Source: Anaerolineae bacterium (lineage in GTDB: Bacteria; Chloroflexota; Anaerolineae; Aggregatilineales; Phototrophicaceae). From it: a stretch of 54,201 bases of DNA. The position numbers were made by a program, and so were the translations under genes. This document shows positions 25,364 to 34,369 of the stretch, piece after piece; the first letter of the stretch is position 1; every line of letters begins with the position of its first letter. The notes beneath the pieces were generated by a model. That model was not told where the DNA came from, did no database searches, and saw only the letters and a list, made by a program, of their open reading frames with translations. Location of the stretch: positions 1-54,201 of the forward strand of contig JAIOHM010000177.1 in assembly GCA_019912965.1 (NCBI GenBank), in the 5' to 3' direction.

Positions 25364-26623
25364 TCAATTCAGATGAGGTTCGACAGTTTTTATGTCTTCA
25401 GATGCAATCAGCGATTCACCCGGTCGGCGCTGGGCAACGACATAATTTCCATACAGACGCCATTCGTCCATGCGGCAGGAATGCACCAGTTTGCCTTCCC
25501 AGATGGTCATATCCGGGCAGCTTTCACACATATCGACTCGCCCATCCTCCAGTAGGTCAGGCCCTTGAATGATGCCAATGCTTTGTACATACAGTGGGCG
25601 GAACAATTCGCCGGGGTGACGCAGCAGTTCACGGAAAAACTTGCCCGCTGTTTGGCGAACACCTTTATCAACAAGGCCGAGCAGGAAAGCAATCTTCGGG
25701 ATGCGATGACTCGGTGAGTACACCACATAATCCCCATGCCGCAGGTGATGTATGGTCTGAAACAATTCCATCACTTTCGCGCCTACCGAACCGTACATCT
25801 TGTTCTTTGTACCAAGTTGAGCAGCAACCAACCACGTCATCTTATCCGGGTTGTGTGTTCCGCCCATATATGCGGAAGTCTCGTAGTGGTCGAACGTTTC
25901 TTTCAGGTGTGCATAAATGTCGGATGAAGTGAGATACGACTCTTCATTCGAATCGGCAATGTAGCTGGTTTGCATATTAATCTGCTTGCCGTCAACATAG
26001 TAGTCGTAATCGCCGCCCATGACAGCATTCCGAAAACCGATGAATACCAATCCGTGTACTTTATTGATGTTTTTGTTGGCCCACTTCACCATCTCTGGCA
26101 CAATGTGAAGATTACCGGGATAAACGGTCATCCCGAAACTCACAAACATTCCACCAACCTCGGCAACCATATCGGCAAAGTGCTGGCGCAGTTCGAACAA
26201 TTCCATTTCAGTCTTGCCCTTCCATCCCGGACGAGCCTGTTCGCTGTCAATATGGAAGGTGAAACCAATTGCGCCTGCTTTCTTCAGGTCTGCCAGAAAC
26301 TCGCGGTTATTTTCCAGCTTAATTCCATTAGTCAAAATCAGGGGTTTCATACCGAGATCATGAATATAAGCGACAATTTCAAGAATATTCGGATGGATAA
26401 GCGGTTCGCCTCCGGCAATCGAAATATTGTCACAATTCCGCAGTTCCTTCAGCAGCTTAATCTCTTCCTTAATCTTTTCGAGAGATTTATGCCCTTGCAT
26501 CCCATTGATGCGATAACATCCACGACAATAGGTGTTGCAGCGATCTGTAACCTCCTGCCAGCCAATCGGATTATCGTTTACCGACCAGGGAAAACGATAC
26601 ATATTGTGTTTTGACGGTTTCAT
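25364..26623 (-). CDS. Radical SAM protein with C-terminal cysteine motif
   Basis: The 419-residue protein carries the radical SAM cluster motif C29-NTY-C33-RG-C36 (CX3CX2C) near the N-terminus. SIAGGEPLIHPN follows (the GGEP SAM-amine motif), as do LILTNG and a partial TIM barrel. The C-terminal region (about 345-385) has further cysteines (MCESCPDMTIWEGKLVHSC) that could bind a second FeS cluster, as in SPASM/Twitch-type enzymes. HpnH-like or peptide-modifying roles are possible. No substrate gene is next to it. ATG 26623 is chosen over 26641 because AAGGAG stands six bases upstream. A promoter is visible at 26673-26701. Confidence 0.85.
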   Translation of the reverse strand: MKPSKHNMYRFPWSVNDNPIGWQEVTDRCNTYCRGCYRINGMQGHKSLEKIKEEIKLLKELRNCDNISIAGGEPLIHPNILEIVAYIHDLGMKPLILTNGIKLENNREFLADLKKAGAIGFTFHIDSEQARPGWKGKTEMELFELRQHFADMVAEVGGMFVSFGMTVYPGNLHIVPEMVKWANKNINKVHGLVFIGFRNAVMGGDYDYYVDGKQINMQTSYIADSNEESYLTSSDIYAHLKETFDHYETSAYMGGTHNPDKMTWLVAAQLGTKNKMYGSVGAKVMELFQTIHHLRHGDYVVYSPSHRIPKIAFLLGLVDKGVRQTAGKFFRELLRHPGELFRPLYVQSIGIIQGPDLLEDGRVDMCESCPDMTIWEGKLVHSCRMDEWRLYGNYVVAQRRPGESLIASEDIKTVEPHLN

Positions 26624-26672
26624 TGCAATCTCCTTATACATATTGTTTGATTGCCAAATAGCGGTTGTGAAA

Positions 26673-26701
26673 ATTTTAACGCACTTTATTTAGCTTGGCA
26701 A
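26673..26701 (-). promoter_or_regulatory. Sigma70-type promoter for the radical SAM gene
   Basis: On the minus strand, TTGCCA (26701-26696) and TAAAAT (26678-26673) are separated by exactly 17 bases, about 50 bases upstream of the ATG at 26623. The rest of the ~330-base divergent gap up to the kinase gene at 26951 contains no ORF I can support. Confidence 0.55.
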
Positions 26702-26950
26702 AGTAATTTTGGCCATAATGGTCTTCTAATATGTGGATAGGCAATCAAAAGTGACTGGAGAGACCAATAAACAATGTCAAACCATTCTTAATGGTATAGG
26801 GTAAAACAGTTCGGTTACACTCATTGGCATGGGTAATATTGGCTACGCTTTTCCGTTTGAAGAAGCACAGCCCTTCCCTTAAAGACAGCCACCCAGCCTT
26901 TAACTCAAACGAAATATGGACTTACTTTTCTCCGTGCCGAGGGCGAAATT

Positions 26951-29900
26951 ATGATTGTGAACCAGCGTTATGTAATCCAAAACAAGTTGGGGGAAGGCGG
27001 TATGGGCTTCGTTTACCGTGCCATAGACCGATTAAACGGTAATCGAGAAATCGCCCTCAAACAACTTCGTGCCGCGCCTGTAAAAAACGACATCGATACT
27101 GAAGAGCAGGAAAATCGCCTGTTTATGATTGCCCGCGAATTCAGAGCATTAGCCAGTCTGCGGCATCCAAACGTCATCAGCGTTCTGGATTATGGGTTTG
27201 ATAAAGACGGCGAACCCTTTTTTACGATGGATTTATTAGATAATCCCAAAACGATACTAGAAGCCACTGAAGACAGCAGTCTGCCCGAAAAAGTGAATTA
27301 TTTCCTGCAACTTCTGGAAGGGCTTACCTACTTACATCGGCGCGGGATTATTCATCGGGATTTAAAACCGGATAACGTTCTAATCAATCGTGATAATGTC
27401 GTCAAAATTCTCGATTTTGGGGTGGCACAGGGGGGTGTTTCCCGCAGCATGTCCCAAGAAGAGGGAGCAACGATTGCAGGCACACTGGCCTACATGGCAC
27501 CTGAAAGCTTTGCTGAAAATCCAGCAACCATTTTAAGCGATTTGTACTCTACGGGCGTTATTGCCTATGAGATTTTCGCCCGGAAGCACCCAATAGATGC
27601 CTCAAATGGCATCGCTGGTATCATCAATGCCATCCTGTTCAAAGCAATTGATTTAAAATCACTCGACGCCAGTATTGCCCCTATCATTGGCAAATTATTA
27701 AGCCGTGCACCCCAGGATCGTTATCCTAGTGCTGAAGCCGTAATCGCCGCATTGAGCGAGACCTATGATTTCGTAAAACCGACAGAAAATATTACAGCCC
27801 GTGAAAATATCCTCCAAAATGCCCCATTTATTGGGCGCGATGATGAATTTAGCCAACTCAAACAGGCGCTTCGGACATTGGTTGACATCCATTTGAGGGT
27901 GGGCAGTAGTTGGCTGCTGGCAGGGGAAAGTGGTGTCGGGAAGTCACGCCTGCTGAACGAATTACGGATTCAGGCGGTTACACGTGGGGTGCTGGTTTTA
28001 AATGGACAAGGTATGAGTGAGGGTGGCGCAGTCTACGAACTTTGGCGGCAGCCCTTGCGGTTATTGTGTCTGGAATATCCACCCAGCAGCGAAGAAGCCA
28101 GCATCCTGAAGCCCATTCTCCCCGATATAGAAACGCTCCTGGGTATACCTGTTGCGGATGCGCCCCCGGCACTCAATCCCAAAATCGCGCAGGAACGACT
28201 TCTAGCGACAGTGGAACGGTTATTTACCCAAGCCAAGCGCCCGATTCTGCTGATTCTGGAAGATATTCACTGGGCAGCAGAAAGTTTAAATATTCTCAAG
28301 CGGTTAAATCCGTTCACGACTCAGCATCCAATTATGATTGTCGCCAGTTATCGCGATGATGAAGCCCCTGCTTTACAAGCGCAATTAGCCGATATGGTGA
28401 CGATCAAACTGCATCGGCTGACGCGCACTGAAATTGGACATCTAAGTCAGGCGATGTTGGGAAAGGTTGAGCAGGCAGAACCGCTGGTGGATTTGCTGCA
28501 CCGCGAAACCGATGGCAATGCATTTTTTATCATTGAGGTTATGCGCGCGTTAGCCGAATCCACAGGACGATTGGATATGATCGGCGCACGAACTGTGCCG
28601 GAATATATTATCGCGGGCGGAATGCAGCAAATTCTGGAACGACGACTGGCACAAGTCCCCAAAGAAGCTACAGCATTCTTACACACAGCAGCGGTTGCTG
28701 GACGGCAACTTGATCTTGATCTTTTATCACACCTCTTCGCAGATATGGATTTTGAACGCTGGCTGCAACAGTGCGTTGAAGCATTAGTTATAGAAGTTAA
28801 TGATGAACGTTGGCGGTTTGTACATGACAAATTCCGCGAAACCATTCTCAGTGGATTGCCGCTGGAGGAACGGCAGCAGTTGCATCGCAGGGTTGCCCAA
28901 ACAATGGAAAAGCTGTACAGCGGCGATGCTGCCCGCGCACCGCTTATGCTGTATCACTGGCAGGCAGCAGATGATGCCGAACAAAGTTTGCATTATGCGG
29001 AACTTGCCGGAGATCAGGCAATGCTCAATGGAGCCAATCTCCAAGCGAAGACCTATTATGAAACTGCCTTGCATTTATGCAACGAACTCCCCGCTGATGT
29101 AACTCATCAACGCTTGCAAGTCGAACTATGTGTGAAGCTATCCAGAGTTGCAGCTTATCATCCAGAGGAAAGCCTGACTGATGCAATGAAAAATGCGGTC
29201 AAGCTGGCGGAAACACTCAATGATGAGGCACTGTTGGCGCGCATTTTGGGCAGCACTGGTGCTTACCATTTCATGCTCGGCCAACTCAGCGTTTCGATGC
29301 AGTTTTTCCAGCAGAGTATGGTGTTAGCGGAAAAACTTGGATTGGAAGAGCTGCTGCTGCTCCCATATAACATCATTGGACGCACGGTAGCGTTGGCAGG
29401 TAACTTCGGGCAATCGCGCATAAAACTGGGGGATGGGATTCGCCTTGCCGAAAAATTTAATGATCTTGAACTGCTCTCTGGGTCGCTGGCCTTTTATGCT
29501 CTGAGCCTGATGATGCAGGGTTTGCCAGTGGAAGCTGAAGCAGTCATCCAGCGGAGTCTGGAAGTAGCAGAACAGGTAGGCCCAAGCCGTATGACAGGCA
29601 CTTTAGTCATTAACGGCTGTGGCAAAATGTGGGGTGGGCACTGGGAAGAAGCACTGCAATTTTTTAACCGGAGCGAAGCTTTAGCGACCAAGATTAATGA
29701 TTTTCTGCCGTTATATTGGAGCCGGGGATTCTTGGGGAATATTTATATGCGAACCGGAAACTTGCCTAAAGCAGCCGAATACCTGGACAAAGCAATCGGG
29801 ATGATCGAACAAGGCAAAACCGTTTTCCATTTACCCTTATTTCATGCCTATCGAGCTGAACTGGACTTCCTTGAGGGCAATGCGTCAGGGGCACTGGAAC

Positions 29901-30226
29901 GCACCCAGGCAAGTCTTGAATTTGGTCGTCAAACCCAGCAAGAACTGGCAATTGGGGAAGCGCTGGCAACCCTTGGCAAGATTTATTCCAGTCAGGGCGA
30001 GATCACTCAGGCAGAAACAGCCTTCGAGCAAAGTCTGGAAAGTCATCGTCAAGGCGGGCGATTTGTCCAAATCGCTACCGTTTATATGGAACTCGGTAAA
30101 CATCGCAGCGCCAACGGTGATAAAAGAGGCGCAATTGAAGCACTCGACATAGCGATTGAGTACTTTACCCGCTACAAAATGACGTGGTATTTGCAGCGGG
30201 CACGACAAATTAGAGCGACACAATAA
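26951..30226 (+). CDS. Ser/Thr protein kinase fused to AAA ATPase and TPR repeats
   Basis: The 1091-residue signalling protein starts with a Hanks-type kinase (about 7-270): LGEGGMGFVYRA, Lys37 in EIALKQL, HRDLKPDN near 135-142, DFG near 155 and GTLAYMAPESF. An AAA/ORC-like ATPase follows (about 285-520) with FIGRDDEF, Walker A GESGVGKSR near 326, and Walker B LLILEDIHWA. From about 660 to the end it is built of TPR helices (for example LGKIYSSQGEITQAETAFEQSLE). This is the layout of large PknK/MalT-like (STAND-type) regulators. There is no membrane helix and no C-terminal DNA-binding domain. All kinase catalytic residues appear present. The target is unknown. The dipeptidase gene follows after 37 bases. 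Confidence 0.92.
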   Translation: MIVNQRYVIQNKLGEGGMGFVYRAIDRLNGNREIALKQLRAAPVKNDIDTEEQENRLFMIAREFRALASLRHPNVISVLDYGFDKDGEPFFTMDLLDNPKTILEATEDSSLPEKVNYFLQLLEGLTYLHRRGIIHRDLKPDNVLINRDNVVKILDFGVAQGGVSRSMSQEEGATIAGTLAYMAPESFAENPATILSDLYSTGVIAYEIFARKHPIDASNGIAGIINAILFKAIDLKSLDASIAPIIGKLLSRAPQDRYPSAEAVIAALSETYDFVKPTENITARENILQNAPFIGRDDEFSQLKQALRTLVDIHLRVGSSWLLAGESGVGKSRLLNELRIQAVTRGVLVLNGQGMSEGGAVYELWRQPLRLLCLEYPPSSEEASILKPILPDIETLLGIPVADAPPALNPKIAQERLLATVERLFTQAKRPILLILEDIHWAAESLNILKRLNPFTTQHPIMIVASYRDDEAPALQAQLADMVTIKLHRLTRTEIGHLSQAMLGKVEQAEPLVDLLHRETDGNAFFIIEVMRALAESTGRLDMIGARTVPEYIIAGGMQQILERRLAQVPKEATAFLHTAAVAGRQLDLDLLSHLFADMDFERWLQQCVEALVIEVNDERWRFVHDKFRETILSGLPLEERQQLHRRVAQTMEKLYSGDAARAPLMLYHWQAADDAEQSLHYAELAGDQAMLNGANLQAKTYYETALHLCNELPADVTHQRLQVELCVKLSRVAAYHPEESLTDAMKNAVKLAETLNDEALLARILGSTGAYHFMLGQLSVSMQFFQQSMVLAEKLGLEELLLLPYNIIGRTVALAGNFGQSRIKLGDGIRLAEKFNDLELLSGSLAFYALSLMMQGLPVEAEAVIQRSLEVAEQVGPSRMTGTLVINGCGKMWGGHWEEALQFFNRSEALATKINDFLPLYWSRGFLGNIYMRTGNLPKAAEYLDKAIGMIEQGKTVFHLPLFHAYRAELDFLEGNASGALERTQASLEFGRQTQQELAIGEALATLGKIYSSQGEITQAETAFEQSLESHRQGGRFVQIATVYMELGKHRSANGDKRGAIEALDIAIEYFTRYKMTWYLQRARQIRATQ

Positions 30227-30263
30227 ACGTGCTGGCGAATCGACATACGGGAGATATTGCGTA

Positions 30264-31322
30264 ATGTCCACAATCAATCAATACCCTGTTATTGATGGTC
30301 ACAATGATTCTTTAATGTACTTTTCCCCACCGACCAATGCCCTGATCAGCAGTTTCTTCGAGCGTTTAGACGGCAGGCAAGTTGATCTGCCGCGCATTCG
30401 CGAGGGTGGCATGGCGGCGGGCTTCTTTGCTGTATTCATCAGCGAGGAAGAAGCCATGAATATGGTGCATAATTTTGATCCAAATGTTGAATATGTGCTT
30501 CCGGCGCTGAATTTTGACGCGGCACAAAAAGCATCCACACAGATGGTCGCTAACCTGTTCCGAATCGAAACCGCCTCGAATGGACAGGTAAAAGTCGTTC
30601 GCACGGTCGCTGATCTGGAAGCCTGCCTGCGGGATGGCGTCATTGGCGCAGTTTTGCATTTCGAAGGTGCGGAACAAATTGACGCCCATCTGGATGCGCT
30701 GGAAGTGTATTATCAGGCAGGTTTGCGTTCGATGGGGATTGTGTGGAGCCGCCCGACCATTTTTGCTCATGGTGTACCCTTTAAGTTTCCACATTCGCCA
30801 GATACTGGCCCCGGATTAACGGATGTCGGCAAGGAACTCGTCCGCGCCTGTAACCGATTGGGCATCATGATTGATCTCTCTCACCTGAACGAAAAAGGTT
30901 TCTGGGATGTCGCCAAAATCTCTGATGTCCCACTGGTCGCCACCCACTCAAATGCACATGCACTATGCCAGTTACCCCGTAACCTGACTGATAAACAATT
31001 GGCGGCTATAAAAGAGTCAGACGGTATAGTGGGCGTGAATCTGGTGACGATGTTGCTGCGCGAAGATGCTCGAGACGACAGCGACACACCGATTGAAACT
31101 GTATTGCGGCATATGGATTATCTGGTGAATCATCTGGGTATCGATCGAGTGGGTATCGGTGCTGATTATGGCGATGCACCTTTCCCCAAAGACTTACCAG
31201 ATGTCAGCAGCTATCCAGTACTGATTACGGCTTTGCAGAAAGCGGGTTACGACGACGAGTCACTACGAAAAATTACCCACGAAAATTGGCTGCGTGTCTT
31301 ACGGAAAACCTGGAAATCATAA
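30264..31322 (+). CDS. Membrane-dipeptidase-type M19 metallopeptidase
   Basis: The 352-residue peptidase M19/renal dipeptidase homologue carries the zinc ligands H13-x-D15 (IDGHND), a bridging Glu in LHFEGAEQI (near 136), and His residues in VATHSNAHALC (near 229-234). The Asp-bearing GIGADYGD motif is near the C-terminus, and the family marker MIDLSHLNEKGFWDV is present. It hydrolyses dipeptides, including those with D-residues at the C-terminal position. No signal peptide is seen, so it is probably cytoplasmic. It lies 37 bases after the kinase gene on the same strand and may be cotranscribed. Length is normal. Confidence 0.9.
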   Translation: MSTINQYPVIDGHNDSLMYFSPPTNALISSFFERLDGRQVDLPRIREGGMAAGFFAVFISEEEAMNMVHNFDPNVEYVLPALNFDAAQKASTQMVANLFRIETASNGQVKVVRTVADLEACLRDGVIGAVLHFEGAEQIDAHLDALEVYYQAGLRSMGIVWSRPTIFAHGVPFKFPHSPDTGPGLTDVGKELVRACNRLGIMIDLSHLNEKGFWDVAKISDVPLVATHSNAHALCQLPRNLTDKQLAAIKESDGIVGVNLVTMLLREDARDDSDTPIETVLRHMDYLVNHLGIDRVGIGADYGDAPFPKDLPDVSSYPVLITALQKAGYDDESLRKITHENWLRVLRKTWKS

Positions 31323-31392
31323 AGTATTGGAGCCAAATGCTTGACTTAGCGAGGTAAACCCGGCGATGCGGATCGTTTACATAAAATTTCAA

Positions 31393-31427
31393 TTGACATT
31401 TACTAAAGTTTAGAAGTGTGTTACAGT
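31393..31427 (+). promoter_or_regulatory. Possible promoter and long leader of the RRM gene
   Basis: TTTACT (31399-31404) and TACAGT (31422-31427) are 17 bases apart, and TTGACA (31393-31398) overlaps the upstream side. A start here would give a leader of about 140 bases before the ATG at 31576. Long leaders are common on cold-shock RNA-binding-protein mRNAs. The -10 match is mediocre. Confidence 0.35.
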
Positions 31428-31575
31428 AAATCTTGGTAGGGTATGAAAATCACCCTGGCCAATTTTGCACCTTGTGTTCCTCCTTGTTTTTCTAAGCCTG
31501 ATCACTTCTGCATTTTTGCCACGACTGCTTACCTATTCTATCGCGCAACTAATTTTACACATACAGGAGTATGTC

Positions 31576-31866
31576 ATGGCTAAAAAGCTATATGTTGGCA
31601 ATTTATCGTATAACGTCACTGAAGCCCAGATCCGCGAGTTATTCGCTCAAGCTGGCGAAATCACTGAAGTCAGCGTCATTATGGATCGGGATACTGGCAG
31701 ATCAAAAGGTTTTGCCTTTGTCCAGATGTCGAATGACACTGCCGCTCAAGATGCGATACGGCGGTTTAATGGTCACTCACTGGATAACCGTGCGCTGACC
31801 GTCAATGAAGCTCGTCCACGGGAAGAGCGTTCAAACAGCGATTTCGGGCGTAACAAACGCTTCTAA
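31576..31866 (+). CDS. Small RRM-domain RNA-binding protein (Rbp/cold-inducible type)
   Basis: The 96-residue protein is a single RNA-recognition motif with RNP2 KLYVGNLSYN (4-13) and RNP1 KGFAFVQM (around 44-51). A short Arg/Asn/Gly-rich tail (RPREERSNSDFGRNKRF) follows. Such proteins bind single-stranded RNA and are often cold-induced in cyanobacteria and Chloroflexota. The ATG at 31576 has AGGAG (31565-31569) at good spacing. Upstream in-frame codons to 31465 are probably leader. A second ATG at 31571 is in another frame. A stem-loop follows the stop. Confidence 0.93.
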   Translation: MAKKLYVGNLSYNVTEAQIRELFAQAGEITEVSVIMDRDTGRSKGFAFVQMSNDTAAQDAIRRFNGHSLDNRALTVNEARPREERSNSDFGRNKRF

Positions 31867-31894
31867 TCTAACGTCTCTAACACTTTAGAATCAT

Positions 31895-31919
31895 ACAGTG
31901 CAAGGAAATCTTGCACTGT
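31895..31919 (+). terminator. Hairpin between the RRM and glycosyltransferase genes
   Basis: ACAGTGCAAG (31895-31904) and CTTGCACTGT (31910-31919) make a perfect 10-bp stem with a five-base loop, 28 bases after the RRM stop. There is no T-run, so it may be a weak terminator or an mRNA stabiliser. A GTG start at 31898 for the next gene would be buried in this stem, which argues for a later start. Confidence 0.55.
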
Positions 31920-31981
31920 CCTCTCGCCTTTATCATTGTGGGTTAAATCCATTTTCCCCTCCATACCTATCATTTCCCCCT

Positions 31982-34369
31982 ATGAGACAGGCAATGAAGC
32001 AAATTGAATCGCTTCACACAATTTTTTCTGACACAGCAGAGATAGAAGTAATGGAATCTAAACGAAATACCTTGACCATGGAAAATAATTCAACCCATTC
32101 CGCGATCAGTCGCATCGGGTTCATCGGCAATTATTTGCCGCGTCAATGTGGCATCGCTACTTTCACCACTGACTTATGTGAAGCAATTGCATCTGAATTC
32201 AGTGAAGCAACCTGTATTGCCCTACCTGTCAATGACATTGAGGCTGGCTACGCCTATCCATCTCGTGTTCGGTTTGAGCTGAAAGAGAAGGATATTGATT
32301 CCTACCGTCGAGCCGCCGATTTCCTCAATATCAACAACGTAGACCTGGTTTGCCTTCAACACGAATATGGAATTTATGGTGGGCCAGCAGGCAGCCACAT
32401 TCTGGCGCTTTTACGAGAATTGCGGATGCCTGTTGTGACGACCTTTCACACCGTTCTAAAAGACCCAAACCCGACTCAGCGACGGGTGTTGCAAGAAGTT
32501 GCAGCCCTATCTGATCGTGTGGTGGTGATGAGTGAGCGTGGCGTGGAGTTTTTGCAGGAGGTCTACAGAGTAGCACCGGAGAAAATTGACATGATCCCGC
32601 ACGGCATTCCTGATGTGCCGTTCGTAGACCCCAGTTTTCACAAAGACCTGTTTGGAGTCGAGGGCAAAATGGTCTTACTCAGCTTTGGCTTGCTCTCGGC
32701 CAACAAAGGGATCGAAGATGTCATCGCTGCCCTTCCAGCCATCGTGGCTCAATATCCGAATGTAGTCTACCTGGTTGTTGGCGCAACCCATCCCAATGTT
32801 TTGCGGAATGAAGGCGAAACCTACCGCTTGTCTCTGCAATGGCTGGCGCGGGACAAAGGTATGGAAGAGCATGTTGTCTTCTACAATCGATTTGTCAGTT
32901 TGGAGGAACTCATCGAGTTCATCAGCGCAGCCGATATTTACATCACACCATATCTGAATGCTGCACAAATCACTTCTGGCACGCTGGCTTATACATTGGG
33001 CGCGGGCAAAGCTGTCATTTCAACGCCCTATTGGTATGCGGAAGAGATGTTGGCGGAGGAACGGGGGGTACTCGTACCATTCCATGATCCAGCACAATTA
33101 GCTGAACAAGTGATTGACCTGTTGGATAACGAATCCAAGCGTCATGCCATACGCAAACGGGCTTATATGTTTGGGCGGGCAATGATCTGGCCGCAGGTAG
33201 CACGCCGCTATATGGAGTCTTTTGAACGCGCTCGTGCCGAACGCCGCCATTTTGCTCCTTCTGGCTTCGCAGTCAAATCGCTGGATAAACGTCCAAGCGA
33301 ACTACCGCCCCTCAAACTCGATCATTTACATCGCATGACGGACGATACCGGGATTTTGCAGCACGCGGGTTTCACAGTGCCCAACTATGCCGAAGGTTAC
33401 ACCATTGACGATAACGCCCGCGCACTCATTGTAGCCACGCTTCTGGAAGAACTGGGAACAGGGAATGTGGCATCAGAACTGGCTTCGCGATACATGGCTT
33501 TTGTGTGGTATGGCTTCAATACAGAGACAGGGCGCTTTCGCAATTTCATGGATTACCAGCGCCGTTGGCTCGAAGAGAGCGGATCAGATGACAGTCATGG
33601 TCGCACACTGTGGGCGTTGGGCACAGTGTTGGGACGCTCTAACAACCATGCGCTCCAAAGCATGGCTGGCTCCGTATTCGAGCGGGCATTGCCTGCTATC
33701 CTCAATACCACCAGTCCAAGAAGTTGGGCCTTCGCCGTCATTGGCATCCATGAGTATTTACGGCGATTTTCCGGTGACAGTATGGCAAATCAGATTCGGA
33801 ATGAATTGGCCGAGCGACTGCTAACGATTTACCAAAAGACCCGTTCGGATAAATGGCGCTGGTATGAAGAAGGCCTAACCTACTGCAATGCTGTGCTTCC
33901 CCAGGCCATGCTCATGTGCGGCCAATGGATACCCAACCAGACCATGACCGAAGCCGGATTAGAGTCACTCAAATGGTTGGCAGATTTGCAGCGGGCGGAC
34001 ACATCTGATGGGCATTTTGTTCCAATTGGATCGAATGGTTTTTATCGACAAGATGGCGAACGCGCCCGCTTCGATCAACAACCCGTAGAAGCCCAAACCA
34101 TGATCTCGGCCTGTCTGGAAGCCTACCGCAGCACAGGTGACGAGTGCTGGCGCAAAGAAGCTCGCCGTGCTTTCGAGTGGTTTCTGGGGCGCAACGATCT
34201 AAACCTGACGGTTTACGACCCAACAACGGGTGGCTGCCGTGATGGCCTTCACCCCGACCGCCCGAATGAGAATCAAGGGGCAGAATCCACGTTAGCATTT
34301 CTTCAAGGGTGGTTAGAACTGCGTCTGGCTGAAAACACCCTTTTATCTGTGGAGATCAAATCTCAATGA
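31982..34369 (+). CDS. GT4 glycosyltransferase with C-terminal alpha-helical toroid domain
   Basis: About 795 residues. The N-terminal half is a GT-B (GT4) glycosyltransferase: RIGFIGNYLPRQCGIATFT opens the first Rossmann domain, with LVCLQHEYGIYGG, MVLLSFGLLSANKGIEDVI, and the donor-side motif ITPYLNAAQITSGTLAYTLGAGKAVISTPYWYAEE. The C-terminal ~350 residues (KLDHLHRMTDDTGILQHA, YTIDDNARALIVA) look like an (alpha/alpha)6 barrel. It overlaps the GH130 gene by four bases (ATGA), so the two are coupled. A mannosyl-transfer role is inferred from that partner. ATGs at 31982, 31994, 32051 and 32078 are all possible starts. The domain itself begins near 32110. Confidence 0.85.
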   Translation: MRQAMKQIESLHTIFSDTAEIEVMESKRNTLTMENNSTHSAISRIGFIGNYLPRQCGIATFTTDLCEAIASEFSEATCIALPVNDIEAGYAYPSRVRFELKEKDIDSYRRAADFLNINNVDLVCLQHEYGIYGGPAGSHILALLRELRMPVVTTFHTVLKDPNPTQRRVLQEVAALSDRVVVMSERGVEFLQEVYRVAPEKIDMIPHGIPDVPFVDPSFHKDLFGVEGKMVLLSFGLLSANKGIEDVIAALPAIVAQYPNVVYLVVGATHPNVLRNEGETYRLSLQWLARDKGMEEHVVFYNRFVSLEELIEFISAADIYITPYLNAAQITSGTLAYTLGAGKAVISTPYWYAEEMLAEERGVLVPFHDPAQLAEQVIDLLDNESKRHAIRKRAYMFGRAMIWPQVARRYMESFERARAERRHFAPSGFAVKSLDKRPSELPPLKLDHLHRMTDDTGILQHAGFTVPNYAEGYTIDDNARALIVATLLEELGTGNVASELASRYMAFVWYGFNTETGRFRNFMDYQRRWLEESGSDDSHGRTLWALGTVLGRSNNHALQSMAGSVFERALPAILNTTSPRSWAFAVIGIHEYLRRFSGDSMANQIRNELAERLLTIYQKTRSDKWRWYEEGLTYCNAVLPQAMLMCGQWIPNQTMTEAGLESLKWLADLQRADTSDGHFVPIGSNGFYRQDGERARFDQQPVEAQTMISACLEAYRSTGDECWRKEARRAFEWFLGRNDLNLTVYDPTTGGCRDGLHPDRPNENQGAESTLAFLQGWLELRLAENTLLSVEIKSQ

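Noticed and set aside
31898..31981. GTG 31898 as the start of the glycosyltransferase
   Set aside because: It lies inside a perfect 10-bp hairpin and has no ribosome-binding site. The conserved domain starts about 70 codons later.
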